Origin: Adiantum capillus-veneris
Taxonomy: Eukaryota; Streptophyta; Polypodiopsida; Polypodiales; Pteridaceae
Length of the DNA: 64,000 nucleotides
Reading direction: 5' to 3'
Assembly: GCA_014529385.2 (NCBI GenBank)
Contig: CM043968.1
Span: forward strand, 30,227,013 to 30,291,012
Under the pieces are notes generated by a model. That model was given only the letters and a program-made list of their open reading frames with translations. It was not told the origin of the DNA and searched no databases. Position 1 is the first letter of the stretch, and each line of letters opens with the position of its first letter. This document shows, piece after piece, positions 1 to 11,811 of the stretch. Made by a program: the position numbers and the translations under genes.

Positions 1-250
1 ATGTGATTTGCCTCTTATTTATGGACTCATTTTTTGTTTAATTATGTCATAAAATTCATGAGATAATTAGTAATTTATTTAATTTACTTACATAAAATAG
101 GATTGGTGTAATCTTATCAAGATTTACCCTTTTTAGATTACATTAAAGAGCAAATGTAGATAATTCTTTTTTGAAAGTTTACTTTATTTGTGTGTGAGTG
201 AGTTTTGGAGTCCTTCATGCCTTCTTGATTCAATCACTAGCTATTCCAAG
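1..250. other. AT-rich flank, no gene seen
   Basis: No coding potential or recognised repeat. It lies beyond the 3' end of the copia pol remnant and may hold its degraded 3' UTR or LTR, but no second LTR copy is available in the window to test that. Confidence 0.4.
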
Positions 251-357
251 AGTCATTTACCTAACTAATCATGGATTCACAGTCACAAGGTTCTCAAAAG
301 CACAGTAGACAGTACAATGATCCCATCCACAAAGTTGGAAAGTGGAAGAGATTACTC

Positions 358-1158
358 TCATGGAAGAAAACAGATAGAAATCTTGGGAGTGCAAGCAATG
401 CTTGAGAGGAAGACTATGTATGGATGTACAATCACCATTTTTTTGCCATAGGGTTTGCTAAGAGCCCTATGGAAAAATATTGGTGTTTGCATAATCCCCG
501 ACCAATGAGACGGTAAATAATGGCCATGCAACTTTGAAAAGAGTGAATAATCCAAAGTACCACTCACATAGCACAAAGTGCACCTCACTGCATCCAAGTG
601 TGATTTCCTAGGAGACTGTATAAACTAGCTCAACAATCCAGCTGTGTAGCTCAAGTCTAGACGTGAGATAGTCAAGTAGATCAAGCTGCCCACAATCTAC
701 TTGTACATGCTATCATTATCAAGCACTTAACATGCATCATTTCCCAATTTCAAATTCTAATCTAAGGGCATTGAAATTGGCTTACAATCAGTCATAGCAT
801 ACTTTTTCAACATATCTAAAGCATATTGCCTTTGTGACAGCCATACAACTTCTTTCGTGCGAGTAATTTCAATGCCCAAGAAATACCACAAGGCTCCTTG
901 GTCTTTCATGTCAAACTCCTGCATAAGGAGAGCTTGCATGCCCTCTAATTTAGCCACATTATCACCTCCAACAATCAAATCATCCACATATATACATATT
1001 GCCACAATTCCTATCTCATTCTTCCACACATACAATGAATAGTCTTCATCAGACATCTCAAAGCCCAATGAAACGAGGAATGCCACAATCCTCTCATACC
1101 AAGCTCTAGGTGCTTGCTTCAGCCCATACAATGCTTTGTAACCTACATACAAGGTCAT
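358..1158 (-). pseudogene. copia RT palm and start of RNase H (remnant)
   Basis: The frame from 1158 to 757 encodes the classic copia RT block: GLKQAPRAWYERI, then the catalytic YVDDL motif, then FLGIEI. Downstream, in other frames, VGSLIYLT (about 690-665) and the block DAVRCTLCYVSGTLDYSLF (about 597-540) are the usual RT/RNase H linker. After that the frame is lost. Role in a live element: reverse transcription in cytoplasmic virus-like particles. Several stops separate the blocks, so it is non-functional. Confidence 0.85.
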
Positions 1159-1180
1159 GTAGTCTCATATTTGCATACCC

Positions 1181-1640
1181 TTATGGCTGCTCCATATACA
1201 CAGTTTCCTCCAAGTCTCCATTCAAAAATGTACTCGTTACATCCATTTGTTTCAACACCCATTTTAATGCGACAGCCACTAGAATAAACACATGAATTTT
1301 AGCCACCTTAGCTACGGGGCAGAACGTCTTTTCATAATCAATCCCATAAGTCTGTGCATAACCTTTGGCCACAAGTCTAGCCTTGTACATGCTCACACTA
1401 CTATCATCATTATGCCTTATTTTGTAAACCCAATTACATCCAATTGCCTTCTTCTTAGCCTTTGGTAATGGAACCAATTCCCATGGTCCATTTTCATCAA
1501 GTGCAGCCATCTAATCATCCATAGCTTGCTGCCATTTTTCATACTTGACAACATCCTCAAAACATGTGGGTTCTACTTCCTCTGTAATCTTTGTTGTCAT
1601 AATTCAATCTCTACACAAGATTTCTTGCTCTTTTTAATAT
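1181..1640 (-). pseudogene. copia RT N-terminal region (remnant)
   Basis: The minus frame encodes NGPWELVPLPKAKKKAIG then CNWVYKIR, then YKARLVAKGYAQTYGIDYEKTF, the conserved fingers region of copia RT. It continues upstream across a stop (EEVEPTCFEDVVKYEKWQQA). The start of this block is 50-500 bp from the CACTA insertion point at 1686-1688. The continuation upstream of integrase resumes at 6535, which confirms that the transposon landed in the integrase-RT linker of pol. Confidence 0.85.
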
Positions 1641-1688
1641 GTGTGGTCCAAGATCACTTCCTGAATCTCTATTCCCTGCTTGCATTCT

Positions 1689-1860
1689 CACTACAACACT
1701 AAATGAAGATATCGACGCGTCTATATCGACGGCCATGCCTTTCCACGCGTATATCGACGACATTAGCGGGCGTCGCTATACGCGTCGCAATGTGCATCGA
1801 TATACGTGTGGAAAAGCTTTGTTTGCCACGCGTATAGCGATGCTTATATCGACGCGAAAA
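1689..1860 (+). repeat. CACTA left TIR and subterminal repeats
   Basis: After the CACTACAACA terminus there are several short units in both orientations built on TATCGACGC / GCGTCGCTAT (for example near 1709, 1722, 1751, 1766, 1840 and 1850). In En/Spm such subterminal units bind the TNPA-type protein. By analogy these are candidate transposase binding sites. Confidence 0.8.
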
Positions 1861-2006
1861 AAATTGGGGGAAAAAAGCGAAACCCGTGCGCAGGGGCCAT
1901 TTTCGCCTGCTCGGGTCTTGGCGGAAACCTGCTGCGTAGGTATTATGTCCATCTCCACCCTCCCCAACCCCTCTCTCTCTCTCTACATCGTGTGTGTGTG
2001 TGTGTA

Positions 2007-2084
<78 letters not shown>

Positions 2085-2191
2085 GTGTGTGTGTGTGTAG
2101 GAGAGAGAGAGAGAGAGGTGTGTGTAGGAAATAGAGAGAGAGAGCGGTGTGTGTGGTGTAGGAAAGAGAGAGAGAGAGAGGTGTGTGTGCG

Positions 2192-2254
<63 letters not shown>

Positions 2255-2340
2255 AATGTGTGTGTGTGTGTAGGAGAGAGAGAGAGAGAGAGAAATGTGT
2301 GTGTGTGTGTAGGTAATCAAAGAGAGAGAGATCAAGAGAG
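2007..2340. repeat. Compound GA/GT microsatellite
   Basis: Long (GA)n tracts are broken by (GT)n blocks and a recurring GTGTGTAGGA spacer, forming a degenerate higher-order repeat. It lies inside the CACTA element. Reading frames through it on both strands are artefacts of the repeat. Confidence 0.95.
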
Positions 2341-2760
2341 AATTAATGTATGCTTAGGAAATTAAAACTAAAGAAAAAAAAATTAAAGAGAGAAATGAAA
2401 TGAAATGTTATATTAACGTCTTCGAAAGGCCAAAGTGACCTATGAGACATGAGACAAGAAAGTTACAATGTGATGGATCTGATACAAAGTCAGAGTAAGA
2501 AGATGACAAAATAAAATATTATGGAATCCTAAACTGCTGGGTGTGGACTAAACGGCTAAACGAGGTAGTTGGGATAGGTAGATCTCCTCCATGGTCAGTA
2601 CTCTGACCGGACGTTGTGCATGTCGAGCCAAAGTGACCTAGCTAGATCCTCTGATGCAGCCTCTGTCGATGTTGTGTAGTCCTTCGCAGTCGTGGGTGTC
2701 TAGATCTCCCTAGATCAGTCGCTCGTTCGATCATTAGAGAGATAGGGAAGTAGAGAGCAA
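2341..2760. other. CACTA internal non-coding stretch
   Basis: A-rich and then mixed sequence between two GA microsatellites. No coding block of the transposase, terminal repeat or known regulatory motif was recognised. Confidence 0.4.
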
Positions 2761-3090
<330 letters not shown>

Positions 3091-3308
3091 AGAGAAGAAA
3101 CTATGGAACTAAAAGAGGCAAAGGGGTTTTGCCTGCTGCATGCATTGCCATGTACACCTGGGAGTGCACGTATGTGTCTACCCATATAGGATTTGACCAA
3201 TAAAGACGAGATTTTGACCCGGTGGTCCTGATCTCCATACACCTCTGGACCGAGGTGTACGGAGATTGGGCAAGACTAGAGAATGCGAGGTAGTTTACAT
3301 TGTGAGGA

Positions 3309-3309
<1 letters not shown>

Positions 3310-3354
<45 letters not shown>
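3310..3354. repeat. (AT)n microsatellite
   Basis: About 22 uninterrupted TA units, 27 bp upstream of the transposase ATG at 3381. It lies in the probable promoter or 5' UTR region of the transposase gene. Confidence 0.9.
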
Positions 3355-3359
<5 letters not shown>

Positions 3360-3380
3360 CAACATTCATAATCATTGTAG

Positions 3381-5649
3381 ATGGCAACGTCATCAACTAA
3401 CATGGAGGAAAAGATTGCATGCTCGTGCACGCTCTGCAAGTATCAAATCCTGCGCAAGCGTAGGATATGTAATGAGCATGTGCACAAGTACGGAGAGTTT
3501 GCTAGAGAAATCGTACAGAATCTGCGATACGACTCCTATGGAACGGGCATTGATTTCTGCGACATAGCACAAGTAGGATATGTAATGAGCATGTGCACAA
3601 GTACGGAGAGTTTGCTAGAGAAATCGTACAGAATCTGCGATACGACTCCTACGGAACGGGCATTGATTTCTGCGACATAGCACCTACATCTAAGAGAGAG
3701 AGAAAAAAGATTATGCGTGAAGGTCCGACCAATATAGAGCCATGGATGGAAGCAAAAAAGGGCTTACAGACACAAGACGACAGCATGGAGGAGATGCTGG
3801 ATGCCTTCTTCCAGACAAGCGAGGAGAACGCGAACGAAGCAGCATCAGAAGCCGTGCTCCTACCTCCTGAAGACATGTTGAGGACATTGGCACGCCAACC
3901 AATCTATGAAGGTGCCAAAATATCTGTGCTTTGTACTTGTCTGGCGTTTTTGAATCTTGAGTCAGTGTACGGGTGGTCAGATGCAAGCGTCACTGCTTTG
4001 TTTAGGTACGTAATTTACAAAAGAGATTTTCCGATTGCAACGGTGACGTGCTCAGAGAGCTTTTTAATTTAATGTGGCTTAAACAGGTTATTGCGGGAGC
4101 AACTTTTCCCAGCTGGCAATGAAATGCCCCCCTCCAGGCCAGACGCAAAGCAACTTCCGACCTCAATTGGCTTGGACTAAAACAAGATTCATGCATGTCC
4201 AAATGATTGCATTCTTTTTCGCAATGAATTCGCAGATTGTCTGTCGTGTCCTAAGTGCGGAGCAATGCGCTACAAACAAGATGCAGTTGGCGAGACAGTG
4301 CCAACTAAAGTGTTGCGGCATTTCCCTATTATTCCTAGGATAAAAAGCATGTTTCGTTGTGGTTCCATTGCAAAGTTGATGCGGTGGCATTCTATGAATA
4401 GATCCACTGACGCAACATTTAGGGTGCCTGCTGATTCGAAGGCTTGGAGGCACATTGAAGATACCTGGCCACATTTTAAGAGTGAACCACGCAATTTGCG
4501 TTTGGGCATGGCAATGGATGGAGTCAATCCATTTGGCTTGAGAAGCTCGTCATGGAGCACTTGGCCTGTGTGCCTTATCAATTACAACCTCCCGCCGTGG
4601 CTTGCTATCAAGAAGGGTCATTTGATTTTAAGCTTGATTGTACCTGGTAAGTTCAAGGCAAAAAACATGGATGTTTATCTAGCTCCACTAGTTGACGAGC
4701 TCCAAGAGTTATGGCATGGGATCGACATAGCAGATGCGGTTGAACTAGTAGGACAACAGCATGCAAGGATCCATGGACTTCTTATGTGGACTATGCATGA
4801 TTGGCCAGGATACGAAGAAGCTTCTGGTAATGGTTATTGATTTACAAAATTCTCGCTATTCGCAAGACCTTTGCCTTGGCCTGATTCATGCTTTGATATA
4901 TGCAGGACTAACAACTTCGGGATACAATGCATGTCCAATTTGCGGGCAGTCTTTGGATGTGTGCTATTCTACCTCTCTTCGAAAGACAATTTATCAAGGC
5001 CATCCAGATGGCCATCACTTGCGCAAAGGCCAGCTTGGTCGCGTCGAATGTCGTCCTATGCATGTACAAGAGTGGCGTCGCCGATGGGAGCAACATGAGG
5101 GGCAACCTGTTCCAGGAACGAAACATTTGTCCATTCTCCATACGTTGCCGTACTGGGGTGATCTACTAATTAACCATTTGCTGGATCCAATGCATATATT
5201 CAAGAATGTGGGAGAGCTCCTCTGGAAGACAATCATGGGAATGAAAGACAATCGAGCTTCACGAGACAATCAAGCTTCCCACACGAGACGTGGCTGCAGC
5301 TCAGGGAGGATGAGCGGACAGCGGCCACGTGGTTCAGACAGCAGCGTGAGGCCGCGTAGGTACGACAGATGACTAGGGGGACATCTCATCTTGGCAGCGG
5401 AGGCTTCGACACCTTTCGCTATGAGTTTGTGAGTTTCTAATCCAATCTTAACTATGGTGTTTTTAAAAACGCGATGAATCATGTATTCTTATTACTTTGA
5501 TTTTTGTATAAACGCAGAATCTTGCGATGCATCGAGCTCCATCACATGAGGAGGAGTCAGATGGATATCGCAGAGGTATCTATGAAGTACTGAATGATCT
5601 TGAAGCTTCAAGAGAGCCTGTAGACTGGGAGGCCTTACAGTCTCGCTGA
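3381..5649 (+). pseudogene. TNP2-type CACTA transposase, spliced, disrupted
   Basis: The start codon is at 3381. Residues 11-45 (ACSCTLCKYQ ... EHVHKYGEF) resemble the Transpos_assoc zinc-binding domain. After a 113-bp tandem duplication that breaks the frame, the frame continues with the YGWSD block (to 4005), HACPND ... CPKCG (from about 4187), and then NACPICG and LDPMHIFKNVGELLW, hallmarks of TNP2 (Transposase_21). The frame is only continuous if three short GT-AG introns are removed: 4006-4085, 4827-4905 and 5429-5517. One in-frame stop (TAA 4178-4180) sits where the family has a tyrosine. The C-terminal part after about 5260 is out of frame with the TNP2 core, suggesting an internal deletion, and has another stop (TAG near 5357). 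Not functional as it stands; the family assignment is firm. Confidence 0.88.
3461..3683 (+). repeat. 113-bp tandem duplication in transposase exon 1
   Basis: Positions 3461-3570 repeat at 3574-3683 with a single difference (T/C). The period of 113 is not a multiple of 3, so the second copy shifts the reading frame. Near-identity implies the duplication is recent. Confidence 0.93.
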
Positions 5650-5883
5650 TCGCTTGAGGTGAGACGTTAATATGTGTGAGTTGATTTAATTAAGTCAGTA
5701 TATGTGAAGTAATATCAATACTAATTTTGTGAGTTGTCCTATGTGCAGGTTGCGACGCCTAGTCATTAGTGGACCAGATTTCATCTATATGCTTTGTGAG
5801 ACACAGACACGCTTCTGTGTCTCTTTTTTGTACAAACAGTTAGTGTTCAGACAGTTATTGTTTCCCTTATGGTTATGATTATT

Positions 5884-6112
5884 GTCATTGTCATTGTATA
5901 GACAGTTATTGTTTCTCTTTCTGGTTATGTTTATGGTTATTGTTAATTTTGTTTATGGTTATGGTTATCTGCATTATGGTTTTGATCAAAGTGGTTATAG
6001 CCGGTTATGGTTTAAAGTTATGGTTATGGTTCGTTATGGTTATGCTTTTAAGTTATGGTTATGGTTATGGTTCGTTATCGTTATGCTTTTAAGTTATGGC
6101 TATGCTTTTCAG
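5884..6112 (+). repeat. Degenerate ATGGTT minisatellite
   Basis: Irregular repeats of ATGGTT/GGTTATG include a roughly 41-bp higher-order unit (CTTTTAAGTTATGG ... TTCGTTAT). It lies between the transposase gene and the right subterminal repeats of the CACTA element. It is not the plant telomere repeat TTTAGGG. Confidence 0.8.
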
Positions 6113-6387
6113 TTGGTACGGTTGTCTTTCATTGGCCTTAAATTTCATGTGAGATCCTACATGGATAGCATGTAGGAGGCGTATACATGATATGTTTTTT
6201 TTTTAAAAAGTTTATGTAAAAACAAAGGGAACTCTGCCGAAATTTCTGCGCACGGGAGCATGGTTGATATTTTGGTGCTGCTCGCTTTCTTGGGCAGAGG
6301 GCAGGAAGTCTGGCTGTGGCTGTGTCCATCTTTTAATTGGGCATAGGCCAGGCTACCTGCCCTCTGCCCAAGAAATTTTTTTTCCGC

Positions 6388-6531
6388 TATGGTCGTCGCT
6401 ATGTGCGTCGCTATCCGTGTCGCTATATACATTTATACCAGCGTCACAAATAGCGAATGGTTTCACAGCGACGCGGATAGCGACGCTCCGCGTTGATATC
6501 TGCGTCGATAACACCTTTTTTTGTTGTAGTG
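6388..6531 (-). repeat. CACTA right TIR and subterminal repeats
   Basis: Units GTCGCTATGTGC, GTCGCTATCCGT, GCGGATAGCGACGC and GCGTCGATAA are arranged in both orientations and end at TGTTGTAGTG (6522-6531). They mirror the left subterminal region and support a complete element end. Confidence 0.85.
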
Positions 6532-6712
6532 TCTTCTTGCACCCGAGTCTTCACAGAGGGTATGCCAAACTCCTCATCCAAACTCTACTCAGAACCCCTA
6601 TATTGCCATCATCATAACCAACACTCAAATTTGGCACCTTCAACTTTTTCCTTTCCTTTTCTTGATACATTTTAAGATTTTGCACGACTCACTCTTTCAC
6701 ATAACCTACCAT

Positions 6713-7560
6713 TCATGGATTCTCACCATGACTTGTACTAGAGGATCCTTGTGGCCCACTCGAAACTTGTGATTGTGCACCTGTATTTTTTGCAGCCACA
6801 TTCTCTCTTACATTAGTCCCAAAATCACCTTTTACATCAACATACCAACTTGAAATTTCATAAAAAACGGCATCTTGGCTCACCCTCACTTTACCCATGA
6901 TAGGATTGTAACACTTGTACCCTTTCTGCTCAAGAGAATAGCCAACAAACACACATTTTTCTACTTTTGGATCAAGCTTACTTCGTAGCACATCCAACAC
7001 ATGCACATAATCAATACATCGGAACACTTTAAAGTTTGATATATCTGGTTTTCACCACTGAACTTTTTTTCAGGTGTCATATCATGTACTGCAGCAGTAG
7101 GGGTCGTGTACATAATGTAGACTGATGTAGCAATAGCCTCAACCCAATAACAATGAGGCATGTTCTTCTCATTCATCAATGATCTAGCCACTTCTGTAAT
7201 ATGCATGTTCTTTTGCTCAACAACACCATTTTGCAGTAAACCTACCTGAAAATTGTCTCTGAATTCCATGTTTTAGAAAACCATTGAAATCATTGGAGAA
7301 GTATTCTCCCCCTCCATCTCACCTCAGGCACTTTACATGTTTCCCATATTGTTTTTCAACCATAACTTTGAAATTTTGAAAATGCATAAACACCTCACTT
7401 TTTTGCTTCAAAAAGTAGACCCATACCTTCCTTGTATGGTTGTCAATGAAACTCACATATATCTACATCCACCCATAGATGTAGTCTTTTTTGAAACCCA
7501 TACATTTGTATGCACTAAATCCAATGCATTTTTTCTTGCATGAATATCATGAGGAAAGGA
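6713..7560 (-). pseudogene. copia integrase (remnant)
   Basis: Minus-strand blocks NGVVEQKNMHITEVARSLM, then MPHCYWVEA (near 7230-7140), match the C-terminal part of the copia integrase core (D-D-35-E region, usually NG..ER.N). The following ORF (7027-6713) holds the usual YSLEQKGYKCYNP block (variant of Y....KGY..Y.P) near 6930-6890. Degraded core sequence is visible up to about 7560 in shifting frames. In a live element integrase inserts the cDNA. It belongs to the copia element interrupted at 1686. Confidence 0.85.
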
Positions 7561-7599
7561 TGCTTTTGCCTACTTTCCAAATTGACAATCTTCACATAG

Positions 7600-8140
7600 T
7601 TTTTGTATTTTAGCAACTTGAAATGTAGGTGAACCTGTAACCATCTCTTAGCCTGTATCATTTTCAGCCTCTTCAAATTTACATGACCAATACATTTGTG
7701 TCAAGTCTCTTTATCTAGAACAACACTAGCACCTTGGGAAAACGTAGGGGCATTCACTTTGGGCACATTTACAGTCAAAGTAAACATTTTTTCCACTTTC
7801 TTTCCTTGTGCAACCAGCCTTCCATCGTTCTTATGCTCTTCAACAAAGAGACCATCGGAGTTAAACCCGACCTCTATTTTGTGCTCAACCATTTGCCCAA
7901 TAGAAAGCAGGTTCTTTGTAATGATGGGTACATGCAGTACATGATCCAGGTACTTCTTTTTACCATATGTCATAGAAAATGGACCATTCTTTTAATGCAT
8001 AATAGGATGTCCAATATCATCCTTAATTTCTACATAGCGAGGACTTTGTAAATTCTGCATTCCTTAAACCGTTCACTGTGGTTGGTCATGTGATTTGAAG
8101 CACCAGAATCCACATAGCAAACACTATCATTGGATTTTTC
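7600..8140 (-). pseudogene. copia protease and GAG-pre-integrase (remnant)
   Basis: Reading minus from about 8140, CYVDSGASNHMTNHSERF contains the aspartic protease active site DSG in its typical copia context. The 7973-7701 frame gives LDHVLHVPIITKNLLSIGQM, the conserved pre-integrase lead-in. The zinc-binding pre-integrase region then follows in broken frames. The order matches the neighbouring gag and integrase remnants. Confidence 0.8.
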
Positions 8141-8175
8141 CACATTTTCATACATAGTATTCAACATGTGTTGCA

Positions 8176-9065
8176 TCACAAATAGCCTCTCAAGCTCATT
8201 TGCATTCCTGCTCTAGTGGTTGCATAATTTTTTTGGTGCTGCCTATCTGGACAATCACGTTCAAAGTGACCATGTCTTGCATAGCCACAACATACTACAT
8301 TTCTATACCACCTGTGTTTTGACCATGATTGTTGTTTTGTTATTGTATTTAGTGGTTGCCTCTTTCTCGGCCTCATCCACGACCTGTACCACATCCTCTT
8401 CCTCGTCCCTTTGTGGTTGAAAAGGAGCTATTGAAAATTGTTTCCACCCTACGTAGAGGAGTCTTTCTGAAGTTCCTTACCACAATCAATAAGGACACTA
8501 AATATATAAATGAGGGAATGTTCTCTCAAAGATGGATGCCAATTTTAAACTGTCTATACTCAAGATCCAAACCTTGCAGACAAAATTTTGCTTTATCATC
8601 ATTATCAAATGTAACACCAATTGATGCAAGTGATTCACATATGTTCTTTATCTTCATCAAATAGTCATTGACGGACATGCTTTTCTTTTGAAAAACATTT
8701 AGCTCATTCTTCAATTGCAACTTCCTTTCCTTTGTGTTGGTCACATCCAATGACAACAAAGTGTTCCAAGTCTCCTTAGGAGATTCAACATCCAATATAT
8801 GCCCAATCATTGTGTCATGCACACTAACAAAAATCCACTACATGACCTTTCAAGCTCCTTGGTTCCAATCTTTAAATGTCTTTATTTGTGTAGCACTCGC
8901 ATGCTACTTTGGCACTAGTGGTGCTATCTCATGCTCTCCATCAATGTAGTCCCAATAATCTTTGCCCATAAGGAAATTGGTCATTCTAAACTTCCAAGGA
9001 TGGAAGTCATTCTTTTCTAGTTTCTCACTGATAACCCGGTTAAGCCCATTATTGCTGGACGACAT
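8176..9065 (-). pseudogene. copia gag (remnant)
   Basis: The start codon is at 9065-9063 on the minus strand. The N-terminus (MSSSNNGLN ... FHPWKFRMTNFL) and the block WNTLLSLDVTNTKERKLQLKNEL with LMKIKNICESLASIG are the UBN2-type copia gag. A CX2CX4HX4C knuckle (CCGYARHGHFERDC, first cysteines shifted) is readable in the 8394-8176 frame. At least three stops lie in the 8830-8900 segment. Confidence 0.8.
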
Positions 9066-9100
9066 GTTTCCAATCCTTTACACAATCTTCGAGCACCTTG

Positions 9101-9292
9101 CTTGGGGGGTTCACTATGTGTAAAACTACCATATCACGTGCATTCAAAACATGTTTTTAAAACCCCTTATCTGTGGATTTTTTAAAGGAAAATAATGTTT
9201 CCTTTTCCTTTAAAATTTGTATTTTTTTTAAAAAAATTTAAATAACACTTTCCTTTTTTTTATATAAGTTTTAAGAACAATATAATGCCCAA
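9101..9292 (-). mobile_element. MITE, partial copy (same family as 57432-57678)
   Basis: The end CTTGGGGGGTTCACTATG at 9101 and about 190 bp inward match the reverse complement of the MITE at 57432-57678, including ATCACGTGC and ACCCCTTATCTGT. The far terminal repeat is not recognisable, so this copy is truncated or has diverged. It lies just upstream of the copia gag start. Confidence 0.75.
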
Positions 9293-9586
9293 AAACTATT
9301 TAAAGCAACCACCCAAGCAAAGAAAGACTTTGCAAAATATGAGTGAGCATTTGGATATATTGGATCTCAACTCAGAAATGTGTTTGTGGCCGGTTAGTGA
9401 AATGATGCTTAGATTCTAGTTTATTCTCTTCACATATGTAGATAGTGGTCTTGTATTTTTTACTCATGGCAATTATCCGATCAAGAACTATAAACATTGG
9501 ACTTGTAAATCATTTTTTAAAAATAGTACAATCCATGGATTTAAATTGTATCTCTCTCACTTGTACACTCTCTCATTACTTACGGA
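9293..9586. other. No gene recognised
   Basis: AT-rich sequence between the MITE fragment and a tandem repeat. Nothing further was seen. Confidence 0.4.
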
Positions 9587-9945
9587 CCATGGTGCAAAGT
9601 GTTTCTATATGGTATGTGGTTTGTTGTACCAAATTTATATGGATTTATAGACACAAGATTCATAGGTGGATTTTTTGTATAGTGATGGACCATGGTGCAA
9701 AGTGCAAGCAATAAAATATGTGGTTTATTGTACAAATTTTATATCAAAAAACCATGGTGCAAAGTGATTCAATATAGTATGTAGTCTATTGTTGCAAAAA
9801 TTGAAAACAATTTCTACACACAAAATCTCATATGAAACCTTTTGGTATAGTGATGGCCCATGGTGCAAAGAGATTCTACATAGTATGTGGTGTGTTGTGA
9901 AAATTTAAACCAATTTATAGACACACGATTCACAAATAAAAATGT
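9587..9945 (+). repeat. Degenerate ~104-bp tandem repeat
   Basis: The phrase CCATGGTGCAAAG recurs at about 9587, 9690, 9752 and 9858. It is followed each time by a variant of TATGTGGTTTGTTGT and an A/T-rich stretch. Spacing is about 103, 62 and 106 bp, so one unit is internally deleted. Confidence 0.75.
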
Positions 9946-10169
9946 AATCTTTGTTGTTGAAACTTAAACTTTTGTCGCTCATTGAAGACATTGTAAATGT
10001 GTTTCTGCTAGGTATGAATGAACGTGGGAAGTCCAAAAAAGCATAAGACCTCCTACATACACTTGCAAAAGCAACTAGCCCAAACAACCAAGCCAGAGTT
10101 GCTATGCGGACTAGTGAGTGGGCATTGGCCAATGGCAAGACATCAATAGATATGTCTATACACAGATGG

Positions 10170-10511
10170 TCAAGAAAGCATGGTCGATTGTGTCTGAGTT
10201 CTCCATCTGCAAGGGGCTGCTGCATCAACATGAACATGAAAGATTTTGCTCCAGTCAGGTGCTTGCAAAATTGGAGCAGAAATTAGTTGCTGCTTCAATT
10301 TACGAAAAGCCTGCTTGAATTCTTCTGTCCATTCAAACTTAGCAATGAGGGCGTACAACGACTTAGCTATCACAACATACATATATATGAAATGCCTGTA
10401 GTACCCACATGCCCCATAAATGCTTGCACTTCCTTCATTTTTGTTGGTCTCGGTAGTGCGGCAATCATTTGTACCTTTTTTGATTAGTGGAAATTCCGTT
10501 TTTGGACACAA
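10170..10511 (-). pseudogene. gypsy RT thumb / RNase H start, truncated
   Basis: The frame encodes GACGYYRHFI, then KFEWTEEFKQAFRKLKQQL, then APILQAPDW ... FHVHVDA, the standard RT-RNase H junction with the first catalytic aspartate of RNase H in HVDA. Immediately after this the frame changes into unrelated residues, which marks the truncation near 10218. Confidence 0.85.
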
Positions 10512-10575
10512 TGTGGCCCAAAATTTTACCTTGTCTTACTATGAAGACGGATTTTTTGGGGTTTAAGCAAATACG

Positions 10576-10776
10576 TTATGTTCTGCACTTTTCGAAGACT
10601 CTCCCTAGATGCGTTATGTGGTCACTTCTCCGTTGAGAATGAATACAAAGATCATCCATGTATATCTCTAGAAATTGTCGGATATATTCCTTGAATGCAT
10701 GACTCATTAGTCTTTGGAAAGTAGTAGGGGCATTGGTCAAGCCAAAGGCATTACCCTGTATGCAAATATGCTCCAC
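10576..10776 (-). pseudogene. gypsy RT palm with YMDD
   Basis: The frame holds GLTNAPTTFQRLMSHAF and the catalytic YMDD at residues 39-42. It continues the RT domain whose N-terminal part is at 10941-11492, in a shifted frame. The usual motif before it, P-FGL, is intact as FGLTNAP. Confidence 0.88.
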
Positions 10777-10940
10777 TCTGGTGCAAAAGGTGTCTTATGC
10801 TGATCTTCTAATTTAATTGTCAGCTGATTGTAGCCTGAGAGCCCATCCAGAAAACCATAGGCTTCTTTCCTTGCTACCCTCTCAAGAACATGATCCGTTA
10901 TTGGCAGTGGATAATTGTCTCTAATGATGGCAACATTTAC

Positions 10941-11492
10941 CTATTTGAGGTTTACACAGACACACAATTTGCCATTCTTTTTGGGTACTACTATAATAGG
11001 GGACACCCAATTGGTGTGTTCAATCTCATAGATAAACTCTGCATCCTTCAGTTTGTCTATCCCTTCCTTAATTTTCTTGGCAAAAGTCTCATTGTATGTG
11101 TAAGGACGTCGTCTGCCTGGTTTGGCATCACATTTAAAGGGTATCATGTGCTGATAGATCTCAGGATCTATCCCCTTTAGATCTTTGTATGACCATGCAA
11201 AGACATCTTTGTATTGTCTGAGCATATCAACTAGAAGCCGCTCTTCTTCGTCAGTGAGGTCCCTGGCGATGTATGCCGGTTTAGGCTCCTCACTTGGTTC
11301 TGCTAAATTAATGCATTTGGCTTTTTTAGGCCCATCATATGAAGTTCCTGGTTCTTTGGGATCTCGTTTGGGTTTCTGCACCACAATTTTCCTATCTTGA
11401 ATAGTACACGTCTTATAGTGAGAAAGTGCATCGTATTTATCATCGTTTGATTCCTCGTCAGTTTCCATTTTTATTGTCCAAACTTTCTTCAA
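10941..11492 (-). pseudogene. gypsy RT N-terminal region
   Basis: The 183-codon frame includes a spacer, then LTDEEERLLVDMLRQYKDVFAWSYKD, KGIDPEIYQH, AKPGRRRPYTYNE and WVSPIIVVPKKNGKLC, the lead-in and fingers of gypsy RT (usual KKDGKWR written here as KKNGKLC). It ends in a stop, and the next RT block resumes in another frame. The copia element begins about 0.3 kb upstream of this ORF on the minus strand. Confidence 0.88.
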
Positions 11493-11811
11493 AGCTCATT
11501 TCAGTTCATTGTATTTGTTTTTGCGCTCCATTTTGGATAGCTTCATCAATTTCTCCAAATTGCTCTCCTTTTTTGGTTTTTGTGTGTTCTTTTTTTTTTT
11601 TTTTTTTTTGGTTGAGTCAGGTTTCATGTACCTCTTTGATATTCCGTCTTTGAGGCAATCAATTGCTTCTACTAATCTTAAGTACTGCGTTTTGTCTGTT
11701 AATAGAGGCATTGAGTCTTCTCTTGTCTTGTTTCATTGTTTTAAGCGTTTATTTTGATATATACAATGTCTTTGAGGATCACCCGTCGATCCTTCCATTT
11801 GATGTTCTGAC

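Noticed and set aside
1806-2335. Long open frames on both strands (155 and 130 codons) through 1.8-2.3 kb
   Set aside because: They consist of RE/SL dipeptide runs produced by the GA/GT microsatellite and have no conserved content.
5884-6112. GGTTATGG repeats resembling telomere sequence
   Set aside because: Units are ATGGTT/GGTTATG, not TTTAGGG, they are irregular, and they lie inside a transposon.
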